A stretch of DNA of 64,000 nucleotides from Phenylobacterium sp. (GCF_030680185.1 NZ_JAUXVZ010000053.1:1-64000); one strand, 5' to 3'; positions 1-9,263 are shown, counted from the stretch's first letter. Numbers and translations: made by a program. Notes: a model not told the origin generated them from the letters alone.

Positions 1-1
1 G

Positions 2-163
2 GCCTGGAGCAAGCAGCACGACTTCGTCGCCTCCACCATCGTCGGCGCCACCCACGAAGACCAGCTCCCCGACATCCTGGCCGCCATGGACCTGACCCTG
101 AGCGACGAGGTGATGAAGGCCATCGACAAGGTGTCGAAGGAAATCTTGTATCCGATGGGGTGA
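2..163 (+). CDS. Aldo/keto reductase, C-terminal end (cut by window edge)
   Basis: The reading frame is open from the left edge and ends at TGA 161-163, giving 53 residues. The text around AWSKQHDFV, STIVGATHEDQL and LSDEVMKAIDKV is the usual end of NADPH-dependent aldo/keto reductases, where the ASTIVGAT strand contributes to cofactor binding and the last helices close the TIM barrel. The start and the catalytic Asp/Tyr/Lys/His residues lie outside the window, so the substrate cannot be told. The next gene starts 10 bp downstream on the same strand and may be co-transcribed. Confidence 0.75.
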   Translation, partial: AWSKQHDFVASTIVGATHEDQLPDILAAMDLTLSDEVMKAIDKVSKEILYPMG

Positions 164-173
164 GGGGGCTGAG

Positions 174-878
174 GTGAGCGCTGACCTGCGACCAGGCCTG
201 CTCGAAGAGCGCGTGGGGGCGCTCTATCGCACGGATGCCGATGGCCGCCTCCTCGGCTCCAACGAATGGGACAGCCGGCCCGCGCCCCGGTTTCACCTGA
301 TGCGAACCGCCGCTGGCCCGATCTTGCGGGGCCGCGCGGACCTTCCGGCCGATCTCCTTCAGAGGCTTCAGGCCCTCTCTCTGCAGGAGCCGGCCGAGCA
401 GGCCTTCACCCGGCTTCCGGCCCAGTATGACCAATACCTGGCGGCGTTGGCCGAGCAGGCGCCAGTCGAGAAGATATGGGCGGGGCCGGCCTATGTGCTG
501 CCGCCGCAGCAGACGCCGGGCCTGGAGGTCGTGAACATCGACGCCGGCGCCCGTGATGTCCTGCGCGGGCGGTTCGACGACTGGCTTGAAGACGTCGCCC
601 ATCGGTGGCCCTTCGTCGCCGTGATCGCCGAGGGCGCCGCCGCCGCCATCTGCGCCAGTGTCCGCATCTCGCCCACGGTCCATTGCGCCGGGGTGGAGAC
701 CCATCCCGGCTTCCGGCGACGGGGCTATGCCCTGGCCGCCGTCACCGGCTGGGCGAGCGCGGTTCGCGCCTGTGGCGCGACGCCCTTCTACAGCACCTCA
801 TGGGACAACCTGGCGTCCCAGCGGGTCGCCCGGCGCCTGGGCGCGCAGCTGGTCGGCGTGGACTTTCACGTCACCTAA
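174..878 (+). CDS. GNAT family N-acetyltransferase
   Basis: A 234-residue protein with a GTG start preceded by a GGGGG-type purine stretch. The C-terminal 90 residues are a GNAT fold: the strand GVETHPGFRRRGYALA carries the acetyl-CoA pyrophosphate-binding R-x-x-G-x-A pattern, and the helix around SWDNLASQRVARRLG is the usual motif B end of the domain. The first ~120 residues resemble the extra N-terminal lobe of GNAT proteins of the FR47/YjcF kind and show no second clear GNAT site. The acceptor substrate is unknown. It follows the reductase end by 10 bp. Confidence 0.7.
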   Translation: MSADLRPGLLEERVGALYRTDADGRLLGSNEWDSRPAPRFHLMRTAAGPILRGRADLPADLLQRLQALSLQEPAEQAFTRLPAQYDQYLAALAEQAPVEKIWAGPAYVLPPQQTPGLEVVNIDAGARDVLRGRFDDWLEDVAHRWPFVAVIAEGAAAAICASVRISPTVHCAGVETHPGFRRRGYALAAVTGWASAVRACGATPFYSTSWDNLASQRVARRLGAQLVGVDFHVT

Positions 879-893
879 AGCCTGGACCTCGGC

Positions 894-1379
894 TCAGCCC
901 CGGCGGAGCGCCTCGCCCCAGATGGCCAGATTGCAGGCGAACTGGCCGGGCTCTGTGGCCTCCAGCCTGATGGCGATTGGCACCATGCAGGGTCCGACAT
1001 GCTCAGGGGTGGCGGTGTATTCAGTGGCCATGCCATCCAGGATCAAGGGGCGGATGATGTTCATGTCGGTGCGGTGCTTCATCTCCTCCACGAAGGGCGG
1101 AACATAGACGATGTTCTCCGGCACGCGGGGGCCGCCGAACTCTTCCGGCAGCAGCAGGAGCTCGACCAGCACGCCCTCCTCCACCAGCGCCTTGGCCTTC
1201 TCCGGTGAGTCCACATACGACCAGTCTGGGCCGATGGGCTGTCCCGGACTGGGCTCATAGCCAGCCTCTTGGAGCAGCTGACCGCCGTCGAACGCCTCGG
1301 CGGCGCCGCCCCCCGATGCGCCCCGGCCGAACCATCGGCGGAGGCTTGTCATGATACCGCTCACGGCTCTTCCCCCCAT
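894..1379 (-). CDS. Conserved hypothetical protein, about 161 residues
   Basis: No family recognised with certainty. The N-terminus is basic and glycine/alanine rich (LRRWFGRGASGGG) and looks disordered. The remainder is a compact, acidic alpha/beta sequence with two proline-flanked strands, rich in Val/Leu (VELLLLPEEF, NIVYVPPFVEE). There is no signal peptide or membrane segment. The start is uncertain: GTG at 1364 has a good GGGGGAAG ribosome site, ATG 1352 is also possible, and ATG 1379 has no ribosome site. It converges with the acetyltransferase gene. Confidence 0.5.
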   Translation of the reverse strand: MGGRAVSGIMTSLRRWFGRGASGGGAAEAFDGGQLLQEAGYEPSPGQPIGPDWSYVDSPEKAKALVEEGVLVELLLLPEEFGGPRVPENIVYVPPFVEEMKHRTDMNIIRPLILDGMATEYTATPEHVGPCMVPIAIRLEATEPGQFACNLAIWGEALRRG

Positions 1380-1497
1380 GCCGCTGGATCATAGCCGCCG
1401 CGCCAAGCGAGGCACGACCTAGCTTGCCTTCACTATGGTCAAGACGCACGCAAAAGCCAGCCGGCCGCCCAAGGGTAGGTGCGGCGCTAAGCTAAAT

Positions 1498-1731
1498 ATG
1501 GAGACCCTGGACTGCGATCTGACCGGCTTTCTCGCCGGCGTCGCCACCCGCCACATCCAGCCCAAGGACTTCCTGCGTCTGACGCCGGAAGACGCCCTGT
1601 TCGACCCGTGGCTCAGCCTTGGGGACGCCGGGGCGGAGGCGGTGGAAGGCTGGACGCGATCGGCCGGCTACGGACGGACGACGCTGCGGTCTCTCACCCT
1701 GACGGCGCAGCTCAAGCCGCCGAAGGCCTGA
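1498..1731 (+). CDS. Small hypothetical protein (77 residues)
   Basis: Not recognised. The segment METLDCDLTGFLAGV through TLTAQLKPPKA has sensible amphipathic composition and codon third-position GC like its neighbours. An upstream ATG at 1435 would add 21 basic residues that look non-coding, so I prefer ATG 1498. Neither start has a strong ribosome site. No signal peptide, metal motif or membrane segment is visible. It stands alone between two oppositely organised units. Confidence 0.35.
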   Translation: METLDCDLTGFLAGVATRHIQPKDFLRLTPEDALFDPWLSLGDAGAEAVEGWTRSAGYGRTTLRSLTLTAQLKPPKA

Positions 1732-1825
1732 GGACGTCCACGTCCACCTGAGAACCGAAGGCGCCCAGGCAACTTCCAGACGGCGCAGCCGTTCTAGAGG
1801 TGAAGCTTATTCCCAGGAGCGCTTG

Positions 1826-2713
1826 ATGCCCTCGATTCGGACCCTGTCCGCCGCCACCCTCGCCCTATCCCTGACCGTGGCGCCTGCGGCGCTGGCGCAA
1901 ACCAGTTCCCAGGGCTCGACCCAGCAGCAGGAGCGCATCGGCGCGATCCTGGGCGCCCTGTTTGGTGACCGCCTCGGCGTCACCACTTCGGTCGAGTCGC
2001 AATGGGCCGTGGGGCAAACCCCGCTGCGGACGCAACAGAGCCAGTTCAACACCCGCGTGGACGCCGACATCCGCGCCCGCGCCCTGGACCAGGACACGGG
2101 CCTGCGCCTGAAGCGTGACTACGCCGCCCTGGTCGAGCTTGAGACCCGCTACGGCGCCGACCGGCGCTTCACGCCCCAGGAGCAGGCCGAACTCGCCGAA
2201 CGCTATGGCGCCCTCACCCAGGCCCTGACCAATGGTCAGTACACCGATGGCGGCTACAACACGGCCATGGTGGCCGACGGTCGCACGGCGTTCGACCGCC
2301 GTGTGGACACCGCCGTCGCCGCGCGACGCCTGCCCCGCACCGAGGGGACCCGCCTGAAGTCCGACTATGCCCAGCTGGTCCAGATCGAGCAGGGCTATCT
2401 GCGCGACGGCCAGCTTACGGCCAATGAAAGGGCCGACCTGGAGGCCCGCCTCGACCAGCTGGACGCCCGCGTGGGCGATGTCAGCTATGGGAACGGCGCC
2501 GTTCAGACGCCGCGCGCGCGCCTCGACACCATCCTGCGCGCCCTGCCCAGTTCCGGATTGTCGGCCAGCGCCCAGGCCCAGCTCCGCGTCGAGCATGAGG
2601 ACCTGAACCGCCTCGCCGCGGCCTATGAGCGTGTGAGCGCGACGGCCGAGGAACGCGCCTATCTGGACCGGCGGATCGGCCAGCTGGAAACCACCGCCCG
2701 CGTCCGGCGCTGA
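1826..2713 (+). CDS. Exported hypothetical protein with repeated charged helices
   Basis: A 295-residue protein with a clear Sec signal peptide (MPSIRTLSAATLALSLTVA, cleavage after AALAQ). The ATG at 1826 follows CAGGAGC at 1814-1820; an overlapping TTG three bases earlier is less likely. The mature part has two internally similar modules of about 60 residues, each with a basic-acidic helix of the kind DTGLRLKRDYAALVELETRY / EGTRLKSDYAQLVQIEQGY followed by a turn and a second helix (EQAELAERYGAL / ERADLEARLDQL), and a third diverged copy near the C-terminus. It is probably periplasmic. Similar periplasmic proteins occur in Caulobacterales, but no function can be assigned. Confidence 0.6.
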   Translation: MPSIRTLSAATLALSLTVAPAALAQTSSQGSTQQQERIGAILGALFGDRLGVTTSVESQWAVGQTPLRTQQSQFNTRVDADIRARALDQDTGLRLKRDYAALVELETRYGADRRFTPQEQAELAERYGALTQALTNGQYTDGGYNTAMVADGRTAFDRRVDTAVAARRLPRTEGTRLKSDYAQLVQIEQGYLRDGQLTANERADLEARLDQLDARVGDVSYGNGAVQTPRARLDTILRALPSSGLSASAQAQLRVEHEDLNRLAAAYERVSATAEERAYLDRRIGQLETTARVRR

Positions 2714-2739
2714 GCCCCGTAGACGCAACCCGTTCCATG

Positions 2740-2775
2740 CCCCTAACGTCGCCGGACAACGGCAGACGTTAGGGG
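2740..2775 (+). repeat. Strong hairpin whose 3' arm holds the ribosome site of the VOC gene
   Basis: CCCCTAACGTC (2740-2750) and its exact complement GACGTTAGGGG (2765-2775) flank an inner GCCG/CGGC stem, so about 15 base pairs form with one bulged A and a 5-nt loop. The 3' arm contains AGGGG, six bases before the GTG start at 2782. It could sequester the ribosome site, act as a DNA operator, or end the upstream transcript; there is no T run. The structure is seen; the role is inferred. Confidence 0.6.
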
Positions 2776-2781
2776 AAACAC

Positions 2782-3171
2782 GTGTTCAATCACATCATGG
2801 TCGGATCGAACGATATCGCGCGGTCCAAGGCCTTCTATGACGCCGTGCTGGCGACGTTGGGCGCCGGTCAGCCGATGGAGAACGCCGCGCCCACCGGGCA
2901 CAAGCGGCTGTTCTACATCCACAATGGCTCGGTCTTCTGCGTCAGCGAGCCGATCAATGGCGAGCCGGCCAGCTTCGGCAATGGCGGCACCATCGGCTTC
3001 AAGTGCGACTCAGCCGAACAGGTGAAGACCTTCCACGACGTGGCCGTGGCCCATGGCGGGGTCTCCATCGAGGACCCGCCGGGCCTGCGCGATGGCGGCA
3101 TGGGGGCGCTGCACCTGTCCTATGTGCGCGATCCCGACGGCAACAAGCTGTGCGCGCTCTATCGGCCGTAA
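2782..3171 (+). CDS. VOC family (glyoxalase/bleomycin-resistance fold) protein
   Basis: A 129-residue, single-domain VOC protein with a GTG start. It opens with the first beta-alpha-beta module (FNHIMVGSNDIARSKAFYDAVL) and ends with the second (LSYVRDPDGNKLCALYRP), where the D-P-D-G-N-K turn is the family hallmark. Candidate metal ligands are His4 and the paired residues of the second module. Such short proteins act as dimers; members include glyoxalases, thiol transferases and dioxygenases, and the substrate is not predictable. The preceding hairpin overlaps its ribosome site. Confidence 0.8.
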   Translation: MFNHIMVGSNDIARSKAFYDAVLATLGAGQPMENAAPTGHKRLFYIHNGSVFCVSEPINGEPASFGNGGTIGFKCDSAEQVKTFHDVAVAHGGVSIEDPPGLRDGGMGALHLSYVRDPDGNKLCALYRP

Positions 3172-3231
3172 GACCTCGACCGCCTGGCCGCGTCCCTCAG
3201 GGCGGGGCCAGGATGGCGACTGGCGCGCGGC

Positions 3232-5154
3232 TTAGAATTCTTCCCAGGACTCGTCTGGCCGGCTCGAGGCCGGCTTGGGCGCAGCCCCGCCACGCCCAAC
3301 GGTGCGCAGGGCTGCGACCGGTCCTGACCGCGTCTGCGGCAGGGATTTCGTCGCCTGGTCGATCGGGTGGCCCGCGCCAATCTGAAAACGTGACACCGAG
3401 GACGCCAGGGTCTGGGCCTCCTGCGACAGGGCGTGCGATGCGGCGGTCGACTGCTCGACCATGGCCGCGTTCTGCTGTGTGACCTGATCCATCTGGTTGA
3501 CCGCCGTATTGACCTCCTGAAGGCCAGTGGCCTGCTCCTGGGCCGAGGTGGCGATCTCCGACACCAGGTGATCGATCTCGGCCACCTGGACGACGATCCG
3601 CTGCAGGGCCTCACCGGTCTGGTCGACCAGCTTGACGCCGGTGTTGACCTGGTTGGTCGAGGACGAGATCAGCTGTTTGATCTCCTTGGCCGCGTCGGCC
3701 GAACGCTGGGCCAGGGCCCGCACCTCCTGGGCCACCACCGCAAAGCCGCGGCCGGCGTCGCCCGCCCGCGCGGCCTCGACCCCGGCGTTCAGGGCCAGCA
3801 GGTTGGTCTGGAAGGCGATTTCGTCGATCACGCCGATGATCTGACTGATCTCCTGAGCCGACTTCTCGATCGCGCCCATGGCGTCCACCGCGTCGCGGAC
3901 GACCTGGCCGCCGGTCTCGGCGTCGCTCTTGGCCGCCTGAACCGTATCTGCGGCCTGGCGGGCGCCTGAGGCCGTGCGGTTGACCGTGGCGGTGATCTCA
4001 TCCAGCGCCGCGGCGGTCTCTTCCAGGCTGGCGGCCTGCTGCTCGGTGCGACGCGACAGGTCATCGGCCGCCTGGCTGATCTCGCCGGAGCCGGAGCGGA
4101 TGTTCGAGACATTGGCCACCACCGTGGTGATGGTTTCCCTCAACTGGCCGATGGCGGTGTTGAAGTCGTCCTTCAGCTTCTCATACTCGCCGGGGAAGGC
4201 CTGGGTCAGGCTGTAGGTCAGATCGCCCCGGGTCAGGTGGTCCAGCCCCTCGGCGAGGGCGCCGACGACGATGGCCTGCTCCCGCGCGGCGATGTCTGCG
4301 GCTTCCTGAGACTTGGCGCGCCGCGCATCGTCGTCGTCGCGCCGCCGCTCGGCCTCCGCGGCCTCTTCGCGGGCCCGTTCGGCGAGCAGGGTCTGCAGGT
4401 CCCCCACCGCCTTTCCCACGGTCCCGATCTCGTCGTGACGGTGGGCGCTGGTCAGATCGACATCGGTTCGCCCCGAGGCCAGGGCGCGCATCTCGCTGGC
4501 CAGCGTGCGGATCGGCCGGACGATGATGCCAAGCGAAGCAGCGATGAGACCCAGGCTGAACAGAAGGCTGAACACGAGGGCGCCGATCATCAAGGTCCGC
4601 GACAGGCGGGCGCCCTGATCGGCGCGCGCCTTCTCCTCGGCGGCCGAGGTTTCGATATCGTCGGACACCGCCTCCATCCGGCCTTCGAGGTCGGTGAAGG
4701 ACTGCTTGAAGGACCCTAGCGCGGCGCGGGCGGCCTCCGGGTCCTGGGCGGCGAGCGCAACAATCTGCTGCGCCGAAAGGATGTAGGCCTCCAATGGCTG
4801 TTCCACCGCATCGAGGGATTCGCGGATGCGGCCGTCGCTGGCCAGGCTCCGGTTGGCGGCCATGGCCTGCTTGAAGGAGCCGACGTGTTCGGCGGTTTCG
4901 GCGCTGACACTGTCGAGATCGACGCCCGCCGACGGGTCGCCCGCGAGAATGGCCGAGAGCACATCGGCCCGCAGCGCGTCGTGCATCATATCGGCCTGCA
5001 TGTGATTGCGCAGGATTTCAGCCGATCGGCTCGACCCGCCCAGGGCGTCGGTGAGGTCCGTCGTGGTCCAGAGGCCCAGGCCGGAATTGGCGCCGCTCAA
5101 CACCAGAACGGCAAGCCCGGCGACGACCACTTTCGACCGAATAGTTTTCAGCAC
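3232..5154 (-). CDS. Methyl-accepting chemotaxis protein
   Basis: An inner-membrane chemoreceptor of about 640 residues. Order: TM1 near residues 5-25, a periplasmic helical sensor region, TM2 near 187-210, HAMP (IVRPIRTLASEMRALASG), a coiled linker with a second HAMP-like stretch, and the MA signalling domain. Its tip contains the invariant DEIAFQTNLLALNAGVEAAR, which contacts CheA and CheW. It ends with DESWEEF, a CheR/CheB tethering-type pentapeptide, so it is likely a high-abundance, adaptation-competent receptor. The GTG at 5154 is chosen because AGGGGGA lies six bases upstream; an ATG 24 bases earlier has no ribosome site. No other che genes are adjacent. The ligand is unknown. Confidence 0.9.
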   Translation of the reverse strand: MLKTIRSKVVVAGLAVLVLSGANSGLGLWTTTDLTDALGGSSRSAEILRNHMQADMMHDALRADVLSAILAGDPSAGVDLDSVSAETAEHVGSFKQAMAANRSLASDGRIRESLDAVEQPLEAYILSAQQIVALAAQDPEAARAALGSFKQSFTDLEGRMEAVSDDIETSAAEEKARADQGARLSRTLMIGALVFSLLFSLGLIAASLGIIVRPIRTLASEMRALASGRTDVDLTSAHRHDEIGTVGKAVGDLQTLLAERAREEAAEAERRRDDDDARRAKSQEAADIAAREQAIVVGALAEGLDHLTRGDLTYSLTQAFPGEYEKLKDDFNTAIGQLRETITTVVANVSNIRSGSGEISQAADDLSRRTEQQAASLEETAAALDEITATVNRTASGARQAADTVQAAKSDAETGGQVVRDAVDAMGAIEKSAQEISQIIGVIDEIAFQTNLLALNAGVEAARAGDAGRGFAVVAQEVRALAQRSADAAKEIKQLISSSTNQVNTGVKLVDQTGEALQRIVVQVAEIDHLVSEIATSAQEQATGLQEVNTAVNQMDQVTQQNAAMVEQSTAASHALSQEAQTLASSVSRFQIGAGHPIDQATKSLPQTRSGPVAALRTVGRGGAAPKPASSRPDESWEEF

Positions 5155-5505
5155 GCGCAATCCCCCTAGAGACGCCAAAAGGTACCGCGACCATGGTTAA
5201 GAAAGACTTCGCCTGAAACCTCGCGCCGAGGATCGACCAGGAACACCCGCTTAGGGTGTACTCTATATGAACCCGAAGACCTCAACTACGTTCAATTCAC
5301 CAGAGGACAGGACTCCCGCCCGGACCGCGTGGAACGCCGCTTTATTGATTATTATTCTCAGCCGGTTTTCAACCGTAGATCGCGCAGACGTGGCGTCCCA
5401 TCTAACCTGAACATGGACACTGTGTCGCAGGTCAATGACTGGACCTTAACTGCAACTTCAGCGCCTATCGGTATCGTTCCCTTCACAATACATGGGGGAC
5501 ATTCG
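5155..5505. promoter_or_regulatory. Divergent intergenic region between MCP and porin genes
   Basis: A relatively AT-rich 350-bp stretch serving two divergent genes. It contains a 17-bp inverted repeat, ACACCC (5243-5248) GCTTA GGGTGT (5254-5259), suited to a dimeric regulator. No convincing small gene was seen; the open frame that precedes the porin here lacks a ribosome site. Confidence 0.4.
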
Positions 5506-6693
5506 ATGACGTCAGCCAAGACAAAAGCCGCAACGGCGGCGATGTTGGCGGCCCTGGCGCTTTCGGCTTGCTGGGCCGGAGCCGCAGCGGCCCAATCGGA
5601 GCCCGCCTGGCGCAGCAGCATCGTCTATACGGCGGACGTGACGGGGGTTGTGGACGGCGCGGCCAGCCAGGCCGGTCGCTACCTGGACAATCTCGACGTC
5701 GTCGTGGACGGCGATCTGGCTCGGATCGCGGGGTGGCGGGACGCCCGAGTTCATGTGGCCATCCTGGCGAATGGCGGCGGCCGCCCCAATGATCTGGCAG
5801 GGACCCTGCAGGGCGTTGACAATATCGAGGTCGCCGACCCCGGCGTGAGGCTTTTCGAGGCCTGGATCGAGCAGAGTTTCGCCGACGGCCACGCCTCGGT
5901 CCTGGCCGGGCTCTATGACGTGAACAGCGAGTTCTATGCGACGGAGGCGTCCGGCCTGCTCATCGCCCCGGCCTTCGGCATCGGCTCCGAATTCGCCGCC
6001 ACAGGGCGCAACGGTCCCTCCATCTTTCCCTCGACCGCCTTGGCGACACGAGTCCGGATCGGCGACCCGGACGGCCTCCATGTTCAGGCCGCAGCCGTGA
6101 ACGCCAGGGCCAGCACCTTCGGTGATCCCGACGGGGTGGACACCGGCTTCGACGACGGCGTGCTCTGGCTGGCCGAGGGAGGCTGGACCGGCCCCGCCCG
6201 GCTGGCGCTCGGCGCCTGGCGCTATGACAAAAAGCAGGAGGATATTCGCGCGTTCGGACCAACGGGGGATCCACGCCTGGCCACGTCCCAGGGCGTCTAT
6301 GTCCTGGGCGAAGCCGATATCCACCGGGGCGCGCACAGCGTGACGTCGGCCTTCGTCCGGTCTGGCCTGTCGGACGGCGATACGAGCGACTTCAAGGGCG
6401 GCTGGCAGGCGGGACTGCTGGTCCTGCGCCCCTTCGCCGCCCGCCCCGACAGCGCCTTCTCCGTGGGCGTCCACCAAGGCCTGCTGTCCGACAAGGCGCG
6501 CCTCAACGCCTGGGACGCCGGGATGGACCCGGCGACGCGGGAGGACGGTCTGGAGATCACCTATTCAGACACGGTCGGCCGATTCACCCTTCAACCGGAT
6601 CTGCAGATCATCAGATATCCAGGGGGCGATCGCGCCGCCGACACGGTCATCGTCGCCGCCTTCCGGCTCATCATCCCCATCTTCGCAAACTAG
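5506..6693 (+). CDS. Carbohydrate-selective porin, OprB-like
   Basis: A 395-residue outer-membrane protein. ATG 5506 follows GGGGGAC. The signal sequence (MTSAKTKAATAAMLAALALS) probably ends at AAAAQ; LSAC inside it also resembles a lipobox, but a beta-barrel is more consistent with the rest. The mature protein is an alternating strand/turn sequence with short polar loops and typical OprB/porin_9 phrases such as LDVVVDGDLARIAGW, EAWIEQSF, GLYDVNSEFYATEASGL and, at the end, QPDLQIIRYPGG followed by a closing strand ending in a near-terminal aromatic. OprB porins allow passive sugar uptake. No sugar-specific genes adjoin it. Confidence 0.75.
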   Translation: MTSAKTKAATAAMLAALALSACWAGAAAAQSEPAWRSSIVYTADVTGVVDGAASQAGRYLDNLDVVVDGDLARIAGWRDARVHVAILANGGGRPNDLAGTLQGVDNIEVADPGVRLFEAWIEQSFADGHASVLAGLYDVNSEFYATEASGLLIAPAFGIGSEFAATGRNGPSIFPSTALATRVRIGDPDGLHVQAAAVNARASTFGDPDGVDTGFDDGVLWLAEGGWTGPARLALGAWRYDKKQEDIRAFGPTGDPRLATSQGVYVLGEADIHRGAHSVTSAFVRSGLSDGDTSDFKGGWQAGLLVLRPFAARPDSAFSVGVHQGLLSDKARLNAWDAGMDPATREDGLEITYSDTVGRFTLQPDLQIIRYPGGDRAADTVIVAAFRLIIPIFAN

Positions 6694-6746
6694 ACGCTCC
6701 GGCCGAGCGCATGCGCCTGCGTTCGAACCGGTCTTAGGCGCCAAGC

Positions 6747-9263
6747 CTAACCCGCCTCGCGCAGGACAGCAGCGGGGCGGCGCGAGAGGGCGGCGAAGGC
6801 GGCGAAGGCGCCGCCGATGACGCCGAGCGCCGTCGTGCCGCCGAGGATGCCGAGGATCACCGGCCAGTCGATGCTCCAGGTCGCGTTGAAGACCTGCGTC
6901 ACCACCGGCCAGGCGCCGGCCGCGCCGAGGGCAGCGCCGGCCAGGCCTGCGATCACGCCCACCAGGCCGTATTCCACCAGATAGGCGGTGACGATCTGGG
7001 CTCGGGTTCCGCCCAGAACTTTCAAAGTCGCCGCCTCCCGGGCGCGGAAGCGGGCGCCAGCGGCGATGGCGCCCACCAGCACCAGGACGCCGGCCGCGCC
7101 GGCCACGGCGGCGGCCCCGCGGATGGCGAGCGCCAAGCGGTCGAACAGGGTGGCGGCCTGCTCCAGCTGGTCGCGAATGCTGATCACATTGACCCCTGAG
7201 AACGCGGCGGCGAGGCCTTGGGTGACGGCGGCCTCTTCGGCGCGGCTGGCCATGGCGATGGCCACGTGGCGGGGCTTGGCGCCCTCGATGGCGCCTGAGT
7301 TCAGGATGACGGCGAAGTTGGCGCCGAAGCCGCCCCAGTCCACCTTCCGCAACACCGCGATCTGGGCGTCGATCTCGCGGCCCAGGACCTGGAGGGTGAC
7401 GGTGTCGCCGACCTTGAGCCCTGCGCCGCGAGCGGCGTCCTGCTCGAAGGCCACCAGGGGCGGGCCGGCATAGCCCGCGGGCCACCAGGCGCCGGCGGTG
7501 ACCTCGGACACCTCTGGCGGGCCGTCGAGGGCCGACATGGTCAGGTCCTCGTCAAAAGCCCAGCGTTCGCCGCGGTCGATGGTCTCGATGTCCACCGGCT
7601 GGCCTTTCAGGCGGGTGATGCGGCCGGTGATCAGGGGCAGGCGTACGTAGCGGTCGGGGCCGGGGTCGTTCAGGGCCTGTTCGATCACCGCGTCGAAGGC
7701 GTCTGCCCGGTCGGGGGGGATTTCGGTGAAGACCAGCGAGGGCGCGGTGCGGGGCGCCACCTCGCTCACCTGGGCCAGCAGGCTCGACTGGATCAGCACG
7801 ATGGCTGAGAGCAGGGCGACGCCGAGGCCGATGGCGGGTGTCGCGGTGCGGGCGGCCGAGCGGGGGCCGGCCAGATTGGCGAGGCCCAGGCGGACCGCGC
7901 CCCGTGCCAGGCGGCGTACGCGGCCTGCGCCCCAGGCTGCGGCCAAGCCCAGCAGGCTCAGCGCCAGGAAGGCGCCCGCCGCCCCACCGATCAGACCCGC
8001 GGCCGCCCAGCGGCTGGGCGCGGTGAGGATGGCGAGGCCCGCCAGGCCAAGGGCGGCGGCGACCGCCAGCACGGTCTCCAGCCCAAGCGTCGGGCGGCCC
8101 GCCATCTCCTTGCGGAACAGGGACGAGGGCGGCGTGGTCCGGGCCTGCGCCAGGGGCCAGAGGGAAAAGGCGCTCGCGGCCAGGAGCCCAAAGGCGCCGG
8201 CGCGGATCAGGGGCTGCGGATAGACGGCGAACAGGGCCGGGATCGGAAGTTGGTCGGCGGCGAGCGCGCCGATCACCAGCGGCGTCACCGCGCCGATCAC
8301 CAGACCGATGGCCACGCCCAGCAGGGCCAGCACGCCGATCTGGATCAGATAGATGTCGCGGATCAGGGTCCCTTCGGCGCCCAGGGCCTTGAGCGTGGCG
8401 ATGGAGGCCTTGCGACCCTCCAGATAGGACGAGACCGCCCCGCCGACGCCCAGGCCGCCGGCCACCAGGGAGGCCAGGCCGATAAAGCCCAGGAAGTATT
8501 CCAGCTGGTCGATCAGCCGTCCGGCGCCGGCGGCGGCCTCGGATCGGTCGCGGGCCTCGAACACCGCATCGGGAAAGGCTTCACGCACATCCTCGATCGC
8601 CGCCTTGGGGTCGGCGCTCGCGGGCAGAACGACCCGCACCGCCTCGCCGAACAGGCCGCCGGCGCCCAGCAGGCCTGCGGCCTCCACCGTCCCGACATCG
8701 GTCAGCACCCGAGGGCCCAGCGCAAAGCCGCGGCCGATCCGGTCCGGCTCGGAGATCAGCACCGCGCCGACCCGCAGAGTCGTCTGGCCGACGGTGAAGG
8801 TGTCGCCGAGGGTCAGGTCCAGCCGGTCGAGCAGGGCCTGCTCCACCGCCGCCCCGGCCACGCCGTCCGTCGGGGCCAGGGCCGCCTCCAGGCTGGCGGC
8901 GCCCTCCAGCTGAACCGCGCCCACCAGGGGATAGCCCTCGGCCACCCCGCGCACGTCCACCAGCCGCCGCTCGCCGCCAGGCGTCTGCGCCATGGCGTTG
9001 GCGCGGACGGAATAGACGCTGGGGCCCAGGTCGGCGAAGGCGGCGCGCTCCTCGTCGGTGAAGCGGCGTTGATCGACGCTGAACACCACATCGCCGCCCA
9101 GGATTTCCCGAGACTGGCTGGCCAGCCCCTGGCGGAAGGCCTCGGCCGTGGAGCCGGCCGCCGCGATGGCCGCCACCCCCAGGGCCAGGCAGGCGAGGAA
9201 GATGCGGAACCCCGCGACCCCGCTCCTCAGCTCCCGCCCGGCGAACCGTAGGGCGAGCCTCAC
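6747..9263 (-). CDS. ABC transporter permease, FtsX/YbbP type
   Basis: An 838-residue inner-membrane protein with the duplicated MacB/FtsX architecture: TM1 near residues 15-40, a large periplasmic domain, three TM helices around 255-375, more membrane helices near 395-445 and 470-495, a second periplasmic domain, and the final three-helix FtsX bundle with LEYGLVGVIAGLAGAALG-like text. This is the YbbP family, which pairs with YbbA ATPases. The proposed role is extraction or export of a lipid or hydrophobic substrate from the inner membrane. The start overlaps the ATPase stop by 4 nt, indicating translational coupling. Confidence 0.9.
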   Translation of the reverse strand: MRLALRFAGRELRSGVAGFRIFLACLALGVAAIAAAGSTAEAFRQGLASQSREILGGDVVFSVDQRRFTDEERAAFADLGPSVYSVRANAMAQTPGGERRLVDVRGVAEGYPLVGAVQLEGAASLEAALAPTDGVAGAAVEQALLDRLDLTLGDTFTVGQTTLRVGAVLISEPDRIGRGFALGPRVLTDVGTVEAAGLLGAGGLFGEAVRVVLPASADPKAAIEDVREAFPDAVFEARDRSEAAAGAGRLIDQLEYFLGFIGLASLVAGGLGVGGAVSSYLEGRKASIATLKALGAEGTLIRDIYLIQIGVLALLGVAIGLVIGAVTPLVIGALAADQLPIPALFAVYPQPLIRAGAFGLLAASAFSLWPLAQARTTPPSSLFRKEMAGRPTLGLETVLAVAAALGLAGLAILTAPSRWAAAGLIGGAAGAFLALSLLGLAAAWGAGRVRRLARGAVRLGLANLAGPRSAARTATPAIGLGVALLSAIVLIQSSLLAQVSEVAPRTAPSLVFTEIPPDRADAFDAVIEQALNDPGPDRYVRLPLITGRITRLKGQPVDIETIDRGERWAFDEDLTMSALDGPPEVSEVTAGAWWPAGYAGPPLVAFEQDAARGAGLKVGDTVTLQVLGREIDAQIAVLRKVDWGGFGANFAVILNSGAIEGAKPRHVAIAMASRAEEAAVTQGLAAAFSGVNVISIRDQLEQAATLFDRLALAIRGAAAVAGAAGVLVLVGAIAAGARFRAREAATLKVLGGTRAQIVTAYLVEYGLVGVIAGLAGAALGAAGAWPVVTQVFNATWSIDWPVILGILGGTTALGVIGGAFAAFAALSRRPAAVLREAG

